64,000 bases of DNA from Arbacia lixula (GCA_963669155.1 OZ022583.1:11473116-11537115), one strand, 5' to 3'. Shown: positions 36,801-51,501, numbered from the stretch's first letter. A program made the numbers and translations. The notes: a model not told the origin generated them from the sequence alone.

Positions 36801-39800
36801 GGAGCGTCAAGATTTTCAGATTCTTCAGGTTCAAGCCGAGGAAGATTCGATAGAATAGTTTCAAGAGATTTTTGGTCAGTAGGAATCCTACTATATAAAC
36901 GTTCATAGAAATTTCGTACATGAGCTTTGATTTCTCCTTGATCCTTGATCCTTTGAAATTAATTTCTTGTGGTGTCCCCCAGGGTTCCCTCTTAGGCCCA
37001 TTGTTGTTCATTTTGTATATCAATGACCTTCAAAATTCGTCACAAATCCTTTCTTTTATATGCTTTGCAGATGACACCAATTTATTTTTCTCACATCGCA
37101 ACCCTAACACGCTCACACTTATATTAAACAATGAATTAACCCATGTACAGTCTTGGATCCATGCAAACAAATTATCGTTGAATATTGACAAAACACATTA
37201 TATGTTATTAAGCAATTCATTGCAAGTTATTCCAAATGATATAATTATTAATGATATCAATTTGAAACAGGTAGACAGTACTAAGTTCTTAGGACTTCAT
37301 ATTGATAGCGATTTATCCTGGAAAACTCATATTAATTTTTTATGCAAAATATTATCCAGGAACACAGGAATTCTAAACAAGCTAAAACATTTCTTTCCCT
37401 CTCACATATTACAAACTATATATTCAACTTTAATTTCTCCATATCTTAACTATGGAATTTTAGCTTGGGGAAATTCATCAAAGCTTTTGCTCGATTCTCT
37501 TTTTATTCTACAAAAACGTGCAATAAGAATTGTTAACCACGCCGAGTATTTATCTCACACAATTGATCTTTTCAGAAATAACAAAATTTTGAAATTGATT
37601 GACTTGTTTAACTATAATGTTGGTATTTTTATGCATAAACTTTCCACTAATGAGCTTCCTGAAGTCTTCCTTCAAATGTTCACTAGAAATAACTCTGTTC
37701 ATAACTATCCAACCCGGCAACATGACGCTTATCACCTTCCACGTACTCGAACAATTTTTGCACAAAAAACAATTATGTTTACAGGGCCCAAATACTGGAA
37801 TGATCTCCCCCAAGATGTCAGTGGTTGTGTATCATTATATCCATTCAAACGTAAACTTAGAATGCATCTATTGAATAGTTACTCTACGTAAGCTCATTGA
37901 GATTCTAAACTTTTGTGTATAATGTTCATTTCCATGTGTAATTTACATAATGCCTTGCTGTTGCACGCTTCCGAAATCCTGCCCGATACTGTTTTTCACT
38001 CGTTCTCTATATATGCTCATGATTTCGTAAGCGCGGCAGCAGCAGGCATTGTTCTTAGCACCTCATTGCAGCTGGCTGGTGGCTACTCAATACATAGTAG
38101 GCCGATAACGCTAAAACATTCCAATGTTACGAACTGTTATTCATATCAATCTGAACTTAATTTGACTGTTGTTCATCCGATATACATACAGTTGTAGTAC
38201 GCAGACTGGATTCCTTAGGTATTGTAATTTATGCGTTTGCATAATATCTCGACACGTTGTATCATATGAAGACAGCATCAAAAACTCAATCGGATAATTA
38301 TTGACGTGCTCTTGATTGTTTATTCAAGCTATTAAGTATGTGTAAAAATCTCCTTGCATTCTCATAGCCCTAAATTCACAGGTTAAATCTTGTTCACTTA
38401 TATATGAGAAGTATCTGTTTTACGTCCTCGAAGAATTTGTGTTATTTCTTGTTTTAGTTTGGTCCTAAGTTGCATCCGTACTCTATATCTATTTATATAT
38501 ACACCAATTTTACCGGGACTTACGCCTATCAAGCTTGCTTCTAGTAGGTCCCATCATATTTCTCTCTCAATTTCCATCTTATCATATATTGTATATTTAT
38601 GTTGTATTAAGTTGTACATCCAAGTTGGATATTGTATATTATTTTGTTTTGCACATTGTATTCATCGAGAAGTATGAAAATAAATTGAAATTGAAAATTG
38701 AATTGAAATTGATAACACCAGATGAAAGACGTATACGAGACATTGTTTTTGAAATAGAGTTGTTTTTTTCAAGATTGTAAAAGAAGCTGGAACTTGTATC
38801 AGCTTCATTGGCATATTGAAAGCGAGACCTAATCAGAGTTCCCTTAGCTTGTTTTTTTAGGAGGAGATTGAGCTCCTCCCTCTGCTCAGTTAGAGCCTGT
38901 TGTATATCAGGTGTAAAGTCTGAATTGGATTGAAGTTTTTCGATAGTCTTGTTAATGTTCAAGAGGGTTTCTTTCTTTTCATTAGCTACCTTAGAAGCGT
39001 ACATCTGAGTAAGAGATTTTATGTGGGATTTACCAAAGTCCCACCATGCACAAATATTCGGAAAGTCATGTATTTGTTGTTGCCAGGTATTCCAGAAATG
39101 AATAATGATATCTTGATAACTTTTATCAGTAAGTAGTGAGTTATTCAAGTGCCAAAAAGCACTTCCTCTCAGGTTTGGAGAAGGAAGTTTAATTTTCAGG
39201 TATATGGCAGAGTGATCTGAAAGGGAACAAGGTATGATTGAGCATGAGTGGATGGATGTAGTTAAGTTAATAGGTGTATAAAAACGATCCAATCTGGCCT
39301 TAGAAACACCATGAACACTAGAGGGATTTCTTCTCTGCCAAGAAAATTTTTGTTCAAAGGGGTGTAGCTTGCGCCAGGCATCACACAATTGAGAACTCTC
39401 AATCAAAGCTTTCAGAGCCGTGGATATTTTTGATCTATGTTCAGTGGACATGCATAAACGGTCAATAACAGGATTTAGGGTGCAGTTAAAGTCACCACCA
39501 AATATGATATGTCCATCTTTGCGTAGATTTAGGTGAGATGAAAGTGAACTGATAGCCTTCAGTGCACAAGTATCATCTTGAGGAATCAAAATATTATACA
39601 AGTGGTATATGGCACCATCAAGATCAATTTTGACATATAAAATATGGCCATCATGAATGACAGAATTTTCTATGATGCAAAGAGAATTTTCCTTTAGAAG
39701 CGTGGTTACCCCTGATCCTCGTGTGGGTCCAGGGTTACAAATTGGATGGTATGATGACCATACATTCCAGCACGAGCATTTTTCAGATAAATCATTAGTT

Positions 39801-41882
39801 TCCTGTAAGAATATAATATCCGGTACAGATGTAATATTTTTAACGTAGGTATAGATAGAGGCATTTTTCAAGGGAGAAGAACAGCCTCCAGTATTGAGTG
39901 TGAGAAGCGATATTGTCATAGGGAGGAAGAGGGAAAGGAAAGCATGTATTGCAACAGACATAATGAATGAGAAATTAAGCACAGTCTTCTAACTTTCTGA
40001 CTAGTTTTTGAATCCTTTGCTGAGTGCTTTTTTGAAAAAGTGGGCTGTTTCTTAGTGGTCGTAGTTGGCGCACGAGTCCAGGAATGTTTGACGTGAATTT
40101 TCTGGCAACATCCAAAGGTTTTTTCCGGGCTTTTACTGTTTTCAGAAACTTAATAAGTTCCTTATCTGAGAGGGGACCCTGGCTAGAGGGAAAAGAGGAG
40201 GCCCAGTCAACAGAATCGTCATCAGTATCTTCCCACATCGTCGCGTCAGTGTCAATTGTTCCCGTGGAAGCAGGAGTGGGTGGGGTGGGCGGTGCTGAGT
40301 GAGAGGCTTGAGAGGGGGTGGGTGACGGAAACATTTTGGGGGTGGAAACTTTTTTCTGAAGTTTCCGTGGAGGGGTGGGTGATTGAAGGGGGACGAGAAC
40401 AGGAGTCTTGTTAGAGGAAGGGGCTGGGGGCTGTTTCCTTTTTGAGACTACTTCTGAAAAGAGTCTGGTAGGGGCGGGAGGTGTACCCCAAACAGAGACA
40501 ACGGGTGGTGGTTTTGGTGGATTTGATGGATTTGAAGGGGTGTCAGTAGGGGTGGATGTTGGGTTTTCATTTTGTTCATGGTTGTTGCAAACAGAAGCAT
40601 TAGTATTTTTAGGGAGGTTGGGAGGAGCGTCTACTTGTGATGTAGTTGACAAGGAGTCTTCTACGGTAGGGATTGTGTCGTGATTCCAGACGGGTTTAGG
40701 CTGTGGACCCACGTTTGACGGGTCGGCAGATTCATGATTTTCACGCGCAGGGACGTGTTGAGATGTAGCGCTGGAATTAGGTTGCGCGGATTTTGAACGT
40801 TTGGGAGGGTGTTTAGGGTCAGATTTACCCTTATTTGATGTGGGCGGTTGACTATCAATCGTGGGCCCATCTTGCCGTGCGGCTTTTTTGCACGCCCGGC
40901 TGATATGGCCCGTCTCTCCACACTCAAAACACCGTACTGATTCTGTCGATAGAAAAACGCGGTAGTTTGCTCCCGCGTGGCTGAAATTTATGTGATCGGG
41001 GGGTGTGACGTTGGGGTTTAGCAACACTTGGACGTGTCTTCGGAATGACATGATATGGGCTAGATTTTTGTCCTTGAAACCCAAGGGAATTGCTCGAATT
41101 TGCGACACAACTTTGCAGAAGTTTGATATTTGCTTAGTCAGGGTATCGTTCGGAATTTCCGGGTAGACATTTGATAATGTGAGCCTGGTGGTTGGAAGTA
41201 CTAGGGGGGAAACTGGAATGTATGTGTTATTGTACGTTAGCCCATTGTTTACTGCACTGAGAACATCGTCCTTTGAATTGAGGTAAATCGCAACGCGCTG
41301 ATTGCTGATACGTGACGCTGAGAGAACACGGTTGGCAGGTGTAGTTGATACAAAAGCTTTAATGTATTCATGTATGGAAATATCTGGTGCTGCATTGAAC
41401 GAGATTCCATTGCTTCTACTGACTGCCTTTATCGGTCCGCCAGCAGAAGCAACGGGAGGCTTAGCCGAACTGGTCCCCGGCTGGTCCCGGGAGACCTGTT
41501 CGGCTGCACCGGCCATATTGGCAAGCGACAGGTCTAGAAAATGGCAGTAACAAAGATTGATCAATATCAGTAAATAAAGAGTGTGAACCACGGTGGACTT
41601 GGTCTAGATAAACCAAGGAAAGTATATAAATCACTAATGTGAGTACACAATGACCACAAAGGTCCAAGCAATATAAAAAAAAGAGACTTACTCCGGAGCA
41701 CTATGGAAGTTCGTCCTTTCACAAAAGAAGAAGAAGAAGAAGAAGAAGAAGAAGAAGAAGAAGAAGAAGAAGAAGAAGAAGAAGAAGAAGAAGAAGAAGA
41801 AGAAGAAGAAGAAGAAGAAGAAGACGGAGAAGAAGAAGAAGAAGAAGAAGAAGGAGGAGGAGAAGGAGAAGAAGAAGAAGAA

Positions 41883-41923
<41 letters not shown>

Positions 41924-43573
41924 CGAAGTCATATATCCACTCAACAAACCGCAGTGGTTATCCAAGTTTTATTTCGAAATACGTTCGATATTCACGTACA
42001 AAACTTTTACTACTTCTAGGTCCACTTTCCCTTTTGCCATTGGATGATTTTTTTTATCGTCTGACCTGCATAAATGATATGAGAATACATTTCTTTCCTT
42101 TTATAGGAATTTGTATTCTGCAGGTATTTTAAAATTATAATATACAGGCATAAACACTTTCAAGGAATGAATTCGGCATGGCTGGTACATTTTTAGTATC
42201 AGATGCAAAAGCGAGAAGTCGAGAGTTGTATTCGTCTGGTATCTCTTATTTGCCGACATTGCGTGGGTGAAAGATAAAGCGAAAGTGCTTTGGATTGTAG
42301 CTGGGCTGTTTGTTCTTTTGTTATCCGTCCCAAACTCAGCCCTTAATCGGATCACATGACAAGCACTATTGTGCACAAAATTGGCGTCGCCATATGCGGA
42401 TATAGAACCAGATGTCTTGAAAACATGTCACTGCGCACTTAAGTTGTCTAATTGTGGCTGAAATCGAGGTCGAAATGATTGAGTTTTGGACCCTGACATT
42501 TTTTGGACGCCTTATGACAAGGAGGGTCCGTGCCTAAAATAACCACATAATAACTCTTTCTAGATACTGCCTGAGTCGTGTTTGCCTTTTTATTGTGAAT
42601 GTTTAGTTAATTGTTGAGAAGTTGTTTGGAATCTGTCCTATGTTAACCGAGTAAAGAGGGGATGGCCACTAGTGTGTTGCGAAAACTCACACATGAAAGT
42701 GTGACATGAAACAAGATGAGGGCAGTGGGAGAGAGGACGTGAGGAGGAGGAAGAGGAGGAGGAGGAGGAGGAGGAGGAGGAGGAGGAGGAGGAGGAGGAG
42801 GAGGAGGAGGAGAGGGAGGAGGAGAGGGAGGAGAGGTAAGATGAGTAAGAAGACATATAGAAGATTATAGAGAACGATGAAAGAATACGAAGTCAAAGAG
42901 GAAGAAAATGAAGGAGAAGAAGCAATGAACAGGAGAATGAAAAAGAACATCAGTGGAAACCCCAAAGAAAATGACAGCAATGGTATGATGGAAAAAAAAG
43001 GCATAACAACGTGAGGAGTGTATTACGATAGAGATAAGGAAGAACGTCAACCAAAGAAGACTGGGTCTTCGGAGAATAATAAGAAGGGATGATTGATGTG
43101 ATGTGTTGTGATCACCTGCATGTTATTATAACACCTATCCTATGTCCTTAAATCCCTCCATCTAAGCCGATGTGGACATTATGTTCCTTAAAACATGCTA
43201 AAGACTAAATGTCATTAAAATCTACACCTGACAGCTGCAATGGGCACCTCAAACGGATAGAGATACAAAGCGATGATGACTGGAGGACGATTTAAACAGC
43301 AACCTGGAAGAGAAGGATAGGATAGAAAGGTGTGAATGAGCTGTAGCCGAGTTAAGTGAATCATGCTATAAATAGTCTCATACTTTCCTTGACTTGTTGG
43401 CGAATGTTGAATGACAGATGGAAGGATGTGACTTCAATTTTCTGAACAGCTTACCCTCACCCATCCTCACGGAAACAAACAAACAAGCAAGCAAACAAGC
43501 AAACAAACCAGAACATAGCAACGCAGATCACCATGCACTTTGTGCATGTTACGACGCGCCCCCCCCCCCCCGC

Positions 43574-43605
<32 letters not shown>

Positions 43606-43666
43606 CTCTCTCTCACTCTCTCTCTCTCACTCTCTCTCTCTCTCTCTCACTCTCTCTCTCTCTCTC

Positions 43667-43708
<42 letters not shown>

Positions 43709-45237
43709 GTAGCTCCATTATAATATCATACTGATTATTCACGGATGAAATGGGAAGAATCAGAGGGGATGGCTGGATGAGAAGGAAAGGAAGGATGGTA
43801 CTGAGATGAAGAGGAAGAGAAAGACAACAAGGCAAAGAAGATGCGGATGGTGAAAAAGAAGATTTAGCTGACAAAGAAGAAGAAGAAGAAGAAGAAGAAG
43901 AAGAAGAAGAAGAAGAAGAAGAAGAAGAAGAAGAAGAAGAAGAAGAAGAAGAAGAAGAAAAAGAAAAAGAAGGAGAAGGAGAAGAAGAAGAAGAAGAAGA
44001 AGAAGGAGAAGTAGAAGAAGAAGAAGAAGAAGATGATGAAAAAGAAAAAGAAGAGAGGGGGCCGATATGAAGCAGGGGAAAAGAAATAGAACAAAAGGAG
44101 GATGTGGAATGGAAATATGATAAAAAATGAATAAATTAAAGGGTAGGAGGAGAAGGGATGAGGGCAACAAAAGGAGAAAGGACAAGAAAAAAATGGAGAA
44201 GTGCAAAAAGGATGAAATAAGGGAAAAGAAGGGACACAAAATCCGTAAAGTCAACAAAGAAAACGACACGAAAATATCGTTAAACCTGGGAAATCTATCA
44301 ATAAATACCAACAGCTTACGTTCAGTGTTGATTGTGTATTTAACGTGTATGTCCTAATATTCTGCCTGATCCTGGATAATGCAACTGGGGGCAAAACTGA
44401 GACATATGACATTTGAATAAATATGAAAAAAACGCGTGAAAATATTTGTTTTTTCTTTTGATCTGTTTTCGGTCAGTTTATTCTTTGGTATTTTAAATAG
44501 AAGGGAAATGACGGATTCGTATATTTACGGTCATAATGTCACTGGTCAATGTTCCGTGTTAATTGATGTGATGTGTTTTGACAATATACTTCGCCTGACG
44601 TTACGTGTTTTTTTTTTAATATAATAACCATCAACATTCTTCCATTCGCAATCACTTCCCTTGTCACCCTTTTATCACAAAGGGTGATTTTGGCTTCAGA
44701 TCTGACAATGTTTTGACATCTGGCGGGTTGTTGCGACCTTGTAAATTTTTTTCTTCCCCCAAAAAATATATTCTATACAATCACCTCCATCCCCGTTTTC
44801 TTTTTATCTCTTCCTCTCTCGCGCGGTATTTCCTTCTCGGTTTATCAATTTATCTGTCAATGTATATTAATTTCTAATTTGTTTATTTTCCTTCTCTCTT
44901 TCTCCCTCCCCCTCTCTCTCTCTCCCTCTCTCCCCCATCTCTCTCTCTTTCTTCTTCTTCTTCTTCTTCTTCTTCTTCTTCTTCTTCTTCTTCTTCTTCT
45001 TCTCTCTCTCTCTCCTCTCCCCCTCTCTTTCCCTCTCTTTACTCATTACTCTCTTCTCCCCCACCCCTCCCTCCCCTTCTTCTCTTTTTCCACACCATCC
45101 TCTTCTCTCACTGCTTCACTTAAAATACTTCTCCTTCTTCTAAACTGTCTTCCTCGTTTTATTCGTCTTCGTTAACTTTTTCCACAATCGAATATCATCA
45201 CCCCAAAACGCTCAATATAACACCATTCTATTGATGC

Positions 45238-45324
<87 letters not shown>

Positions 45325-48300
45325 ATATGTATATGTGTACGTGTAATAAACCATTACTCTACCTCATTGTTCTCAGAATGCCTGAGCAACCCGTGTGTGA
45401 ATGGATCCACCTGCCGTGACGATACGTTCGACTACTACACGTGTGAATGCGCCCACGGCTACCACGGAACCCACTGCGAGATTCCACTCGAAGAAGACCT
45501 GGGTAAGCTCCTTAACCCTCTCAGTTCCATAAATACACAGTGTGTATTAAATCAATGGCATTTTCCTGGCTTGGTAATGAAGGAGTTAACTCTCCGCGTG
45601 CCAATGAGGCATTCTTGCACAAATTAGTTCTACACACAAATCCCGTAAAGCAGCAGTGTGTCTGTTGCGCAAGGAGTTAAAGGGCATATACTGTACTGGG
45701 AAGACAAAACGCCTTCAAAAAGGTTACCAATGGTCTTAAATTCATGTATTGTCCACTTAAGGAACTTGCTGAAAGTTATTTGCCCTCAAATGATCCACAT
45801 TTGGATAAAACCGTGATTATATCATAAATCCTCATGATGTTCGGGCCGAACAGTTTGAGGATTTGTGATTTTATCAGTAATTACTCCAAATGTGGATCAT
45901 TTGAGCGCAAATAACTTTCACCAAGTTCCTTAAATGGACAATACATGAATTTAAGACCATTGGTAAAAAGATTGCTCACGATCACCTTTTTGAATGCTTT
46001 TTGGCTTCCCAGTACAGCGTATTCCCTTTAACCATACTTTATGTATGAAAACCTATTCAGGCCCAACACAATAATTGTATCGTGCAGACTTGAATTAATA
46101 TATCTTGGTTATATTTGGCGTTTTAAAAATTATATCTTCTATAATTTACGAACAAATACATTAATAATGTAGAAGTTAGTATAAGTTTACTAAAAGTGAC
46201 TTACATGTTTACATTCTCAGGGAGGTTCTTTCTTTGTCACGTGCCTTTGTTAACAAGTAATACACATAAATCCCATGAAGCAGCTAGCTGTCTAGCAGCC
46301 AAATGGTTAAGCGATATGTTCTGCCATATTACATTTTATATTTTAGCCCTGCAACAGGGATAGGCCTACGAAAGCTTTAGCGTTCATACATGCATGCACG
46401 CAGTGTGTCCACCCACTCTACACCGTACAACCTAACTCGGCTACATTAAACATTGACAAAACAGATCGTCAATGATTACAATAGTGCAGGTGAAGGAGCT
46501 ATGAATAAATTATGCAAAGACAGCAAACTATACGAGACTTGTACTTCCAGTTAAATTCCTTTATCCTTTATCGATCATGATGTCTGGCCTTGTCAACAAG
46601 CACGACAAGGGGGAACCCATTCAACGACGAGTGGGGTCTATATGCATGGTTTGCGGTGAATGTCTAGCTAAGTAGGCCGAACACAAGGACGGCGGATGGT
46701 TCGATAAGCCTTTGTTTTATAGATGGACCGACACCGTGTAGGACTAATGTTAATGGACAGTACTATTACTAAGGACACGTAGGACTAACGACATAGAGGG
46801 CTAACATCGTATAGGACCAAATATCTGAAATGTGCAAGGGGAGCAGAATAAAAGATATATTAGACCATGTTTGATCCCTACCTTTTATCCCTACCTATAA
46901 TTGATTAGGCTCATCATGCTAATACTGTATGTTTTAAATCACATTGATTGGTTTTAAACTATAGATGATGCTTCGAAGAATTATAAGAATACTTGAGAGG
47001 ACACAATTGAGATAAAAAAGATATCTTTTTTTTTAATGTATTGACGATTTTTTTTAACATGCATTTCTTAAGCAGCTTACTTGTTATACCATAACTACAA
47101 TAATGGTTTAAGGTCTTGTTGGAAATAAATAGAATGATGAAACTGCGCTGACGCCATTTCAAGAAGTTGGCCTGTAGCCTAAAATAACTGTCTAATAATA
47201 TATTCTGCCACAATATTTTGCAATATGACTGTACGAAACTTAATTTTTTAGGGTGCCATCAATGACGAACAATATTTGAGTAAGATTTAGTATACAAAAC
47301 ACGCTCTGTAGTTGACGGGTTGGCGGACCGCGGTGGGGTTCCACGTGACTAGACTCTGAATGATAACAATCACGTGACAACACACACGACCATCAGCGTA
47401 AAGTGCTTCACATGGGTTACAATGTTTTATGGTTTCCTGTGACCGTGAAAGAATCGATAGAACCGATTGAGCTCTCATTCCTCATTATCCAATAACGTGT
47501 AATAGATCATGCTTAGAGGTAGGGAACAACGCGGATATGTCGATGAACATAAACATGAAGGACGGCCGTTCAGCGGTACATGAACCGAGCATTCTTATTG
47601 ATTTGTTGGATAAACAATAAAACAACCCCTCACCCGTGTCAATTCTTTTTGCACGTAATACCAACGTGTCGATATGGCTCATTACTCAGAGGACTTTATG
47701 TCAGGCTGATATAATCGACCTGACATACCATACCAAATGTTCTTCCTTACAAACTCAGATGTTTGCAAACATTGGAATTCGATCTACCCAAGCATTAACC
47801 TTGGAAATATCAGAGTTTGCTGGAGGGGAGCGTAACTCAGTGTGGCGGAGCTACATGCTCCGTGTAGTGATCAGATTAAATTCACGTAAACCATCGTATA
47901 ATTTCATGACAGTCATGATAGTAATTTTGGAATTTGCTCATTTAGTACGGTGTTTGAAATGAAAATAATAAGGAAACGATGTTTTTAAATTCTTTATTGG
48001 GCGATTTTTTTTCCAGTTCATGCTGTCTTATGAAATCCGCGATTACCAACCAATCGGCCGACCGACCAACTAGCAAACCGATCAACCGACCTACCGACCA
48101 ACCAAACAACTAACCTACCGACCTACCCCTCCATCTTTCCCTACCTACCTACCAGCTTACCCACCAACAAACTGTCCAACACTCATCATCCACTCACCGA
48201 ACTAGCCAATCAACTACACAACCTCCCGAACTGTTAACAGGCCAAGCAACTCACTAACTTACCAAATAACATATCAACTAACTAACCAACCAACCCATCA

Positions 48301-51116
48301 CATACAAACCAAACCAACCAACAGAGCAGCCTACCTAACAATCTACCAACCAACCAACCAACCAACCAACCAACCAACCAACCAACCAACCAACCAACCA
48401 ACCAACCAACCAACCAACCAACCAACCAACCAACCAACCAACCAACCAACCAACCAACCAACCAACCAACCAACCAACCAACCAACCAACCAACCAACCA
48501 ACCAACCTACCTACATTATTTCCCTACCAACTAGCCAATTCAGCTATCCAACATTCACCATCCACCCACCGAACCAGCTAACTAATCAACCTACCACATA
48601 GCTGCCCGACCAACCAACTAAACAACCAATCAACCAACCAACTAACTAACTAACCAACCAACCAAACACAATAGTATACCGAGCAAAAATGGCCTACAGT
48701 GCATCTCGCTGGTTTTCCTTCTTTACCCGACGGTCAAAAGTTCGCACATTCACAACCTTCGTTCTACTTGTCCAAATTTGTTCAGCTTTCGCTACCCTCT
48801 TTGTCTAACTTAGTCCGGCTGAAAGGAGCCTTGCGGGGGCTCTGTACGCCATGTATCTGTATTGACAAGCAAAACTATACCACAATTCAAAGCGTTGCCA
48901 ATGTAGTGGCCATGAACAAACATTAGCACGACATGAGATGTTCCCCGATGATTGTGATTCGGAATTATAATGAAACGGCCGTGGACGATTGTGTTATGCA
49001 AATCCCGAGGTAGTTAATACATATATAGCAAATTTATGGCAAATACCCGAAATATTTTTAGACAATTGCCTTGTTCAGCGTACACGCGGTGGATCAAACT
49101 ATTAATAGAATCTTAAAGGAGAGTTAAAAACAGATTATGGGGAGCTCATTTTCTTTGAATGTAATGAATGATAGGCCTAGTACGCTCTGATTCCATTTTC
49201 TTCAAAGAAAATGAGTTCCATTTCCCCCGTAGCTACATAGTACATGTAATCACTGGTAATTGCCCTTGTGCAAAAGTGCAGGTGAAATATTTCAATTTGG
49301 TAATTTACGATTTTATGGCTAGTAATCAAGAATCACTTTAGATATAAACTCTCTTAAATCTCTTAAGAACATTCAAAGTATTTGCCCGGTTTTTTCAAGG
49401 TAAAATCAATCAGCTTTTTTTCTGATTTGGCTTCTTATAAACGTTATAACATACATGTCCTTCTCGGGCATATGATAAGAGTGTTCTCTGGAATTAGTCG
49501 ACTGGTGACCAGCATTAAGTGATTATATAGGAATGATCTCCCCAGTGTGTTTTTAGACGAGGTTACTATTGGCTGCACAGAAAAGGTGTGAATTAATTAA
49601 CCCTTTGAGTGCCTGGTAAAATACAGCTCTCGTGGGATAACTGCGTGTATTGATGGTAAAATGACCCGCAAGACAGTGGCATGTTAAGGGTTAACAATAA
49701 GGACTAAAGATTCCTCTCAAGGATTAAGAACTTAAAGATGCGTAAACTATTTAACATTTTTCCACTGAATCACTCAATAGATTGGGGGTTAGCCTCGATT
49801 ATAGCCCCGTAATGATACTGTTTTTAAAGCATTTTTAGGGCTTGGGATGAATGGAATCGATTAACGAAAAGCAGATTGAGATACATAAACTGTCAAACAT
49901 TTTCCAATGAATCACCCAATAAATTTTGGTTAGACTCGATTGTAGGACTCATGATAATATTTTTAAGGCATTTTTAGGGCTTGGGATGAATGGAATCGAT
50001 TAACGAAAAGCAAACTGAGATACATAACTATTAAACATGTTCCGGAATTACCCAATAAACTCGATTGTAGGACTCAATTGTAGGACCCACCTTGTAAAGA
50101 TAATGTTTTTAAGGCATTTTAGGGATTTGGACTATTATATCAATTAATGAAAAGCATTCCTATCGATACAATATGCCAATTTAATATAATTAAGAATGCA
50201 TACGTTCTTGTTATAACCAAGCCTGTAAACATCATGTGAAAGAAAATGTACGGCGGTATGATTCGTAGTATTGCAATTACAAAAAAAAAGTACGTGGCAG
50301 TATCACTTATAATACTTGTATTCGTATTTTAGCGTTGTAGCAAAAAATACGATAAAACATGTATAACCTTCTTATAAGTAGTCCGATTTTCCTCATTGCT
50401 TTTGCTCTCCTTTTTGGGTTTCTGCTTTTAGTTCAAGTAACTTATTTTGGGAGTGTGGTACACTTTAATAGATTTAAATTTGCCGGAGCTTGCTGAAGTG
50501 CCATTTCGCGTATACAGTGCTCCGAATATGCAAAATCTCCCAGGAACGCGTTCCCTTTTTTTTTTTTTTTAATGACATGCAAAAGCTAACGAGGAAGTTT
50601 AATGGGCCACACACAATGCATGTCAATTGCCACTAATGGCATATCACGGCGGTCAACACTTTCCTTCAGCAAACAAATACGGAGTGTACAAACTCACAAG
50701 CTGGTACAAAAGCGAACAACACCCCAAGTCGTTTGGTCAATGAGAAATTATGTTAGATCCAGGCACAGCAACTCGTGTCAGCTATTGTTTTCTTAATCAC
50801 TTGCATCTACAAAGGAATCGAGGGGGGAAAGACGGTGACGCTTGCGTTGGTTAAACACGACTCGTGTTTGCTCTGTAACACTTGTATCTTGACTCATTCT
50901 GTGTCTCCATGAAGTCAAGTATTTATATACCAACACCCCTCTCTCTCCCTCCATCCCAATAGCTCTCATCTCCTCCCTCCACCCCTCTCTCCCTCCACCC
51001 CTCTCCTCTTCCCCTTTCCACGTCTCTCTCATTTCCCCTCCATATCTCCCATGCTGTCATGCTCACTTGCTATCTCCTTCCTTCTCTTTTAGTCCCCTTC
51101 TGTCTCTGCCTGTCCG

Positions 51117-51178
<62 letters not shown>

Positions 51179-51271
51179 TCTCTGCTCTTTACTCTCATCT
51201 ACATCCCTTCTTCCTCTCTCTCTTTAGCTCTTCCTAAATCTTGCTATCCTCTCCCCTCTTCTTCTTCTCCG

Positions 51272-51325
<54 letters not shown>

Positions 51326-51501
51326 CCCCCGGCCTCTCATCTCTCTCTCTCTCTCCCTTTCCCTCTCATCTCCATCTGTCCCTCCTTTTCTCTCTCTTTT
51401 TCTTTCCCTCTCTCTTTCTCTCCCCCCTCTCTCTCTCTTTCTCTCTCCCCTCATCTCCGTCTCTCCCTCCCTTCCTCTCTTTCTCTTTCCCTCCCTCTCT
51501 C

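Larger units (their letters stand above)
33974..41720 (-). mobile_element. Tx1-clade LINE, near full length, minus strand, split by another LINE
   Basis: Without its insertion the element is about 6.0 kb. In its own 5'-to-3' direction it has a short 5' UTR, ORF1 with a CCHC knuckle, ORF2 with an APE endonuclease and reverse transcriptase, a ~320 bp 3' UTR with AATAAA (34002-34007 region, minus strand) and a poly-A tail (Ts at 33974-33984). Its 5' side abuts (GAA)n at 41725 and its 3' side abuts AAAGAAGA. ACAAAGAAGA (33963-33972) and ACAAAAGAAGA (41721-41731) may be the target duplication. Apart from the nested insertion both frames are open, so it is young. Confidence 0.85.

Noticed and set aside
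48282-48497. Minus-strand frame of repeated WLVG
   Set aside because: Pure consequence of the CCAA tetranucleotide; not a repeat protein.
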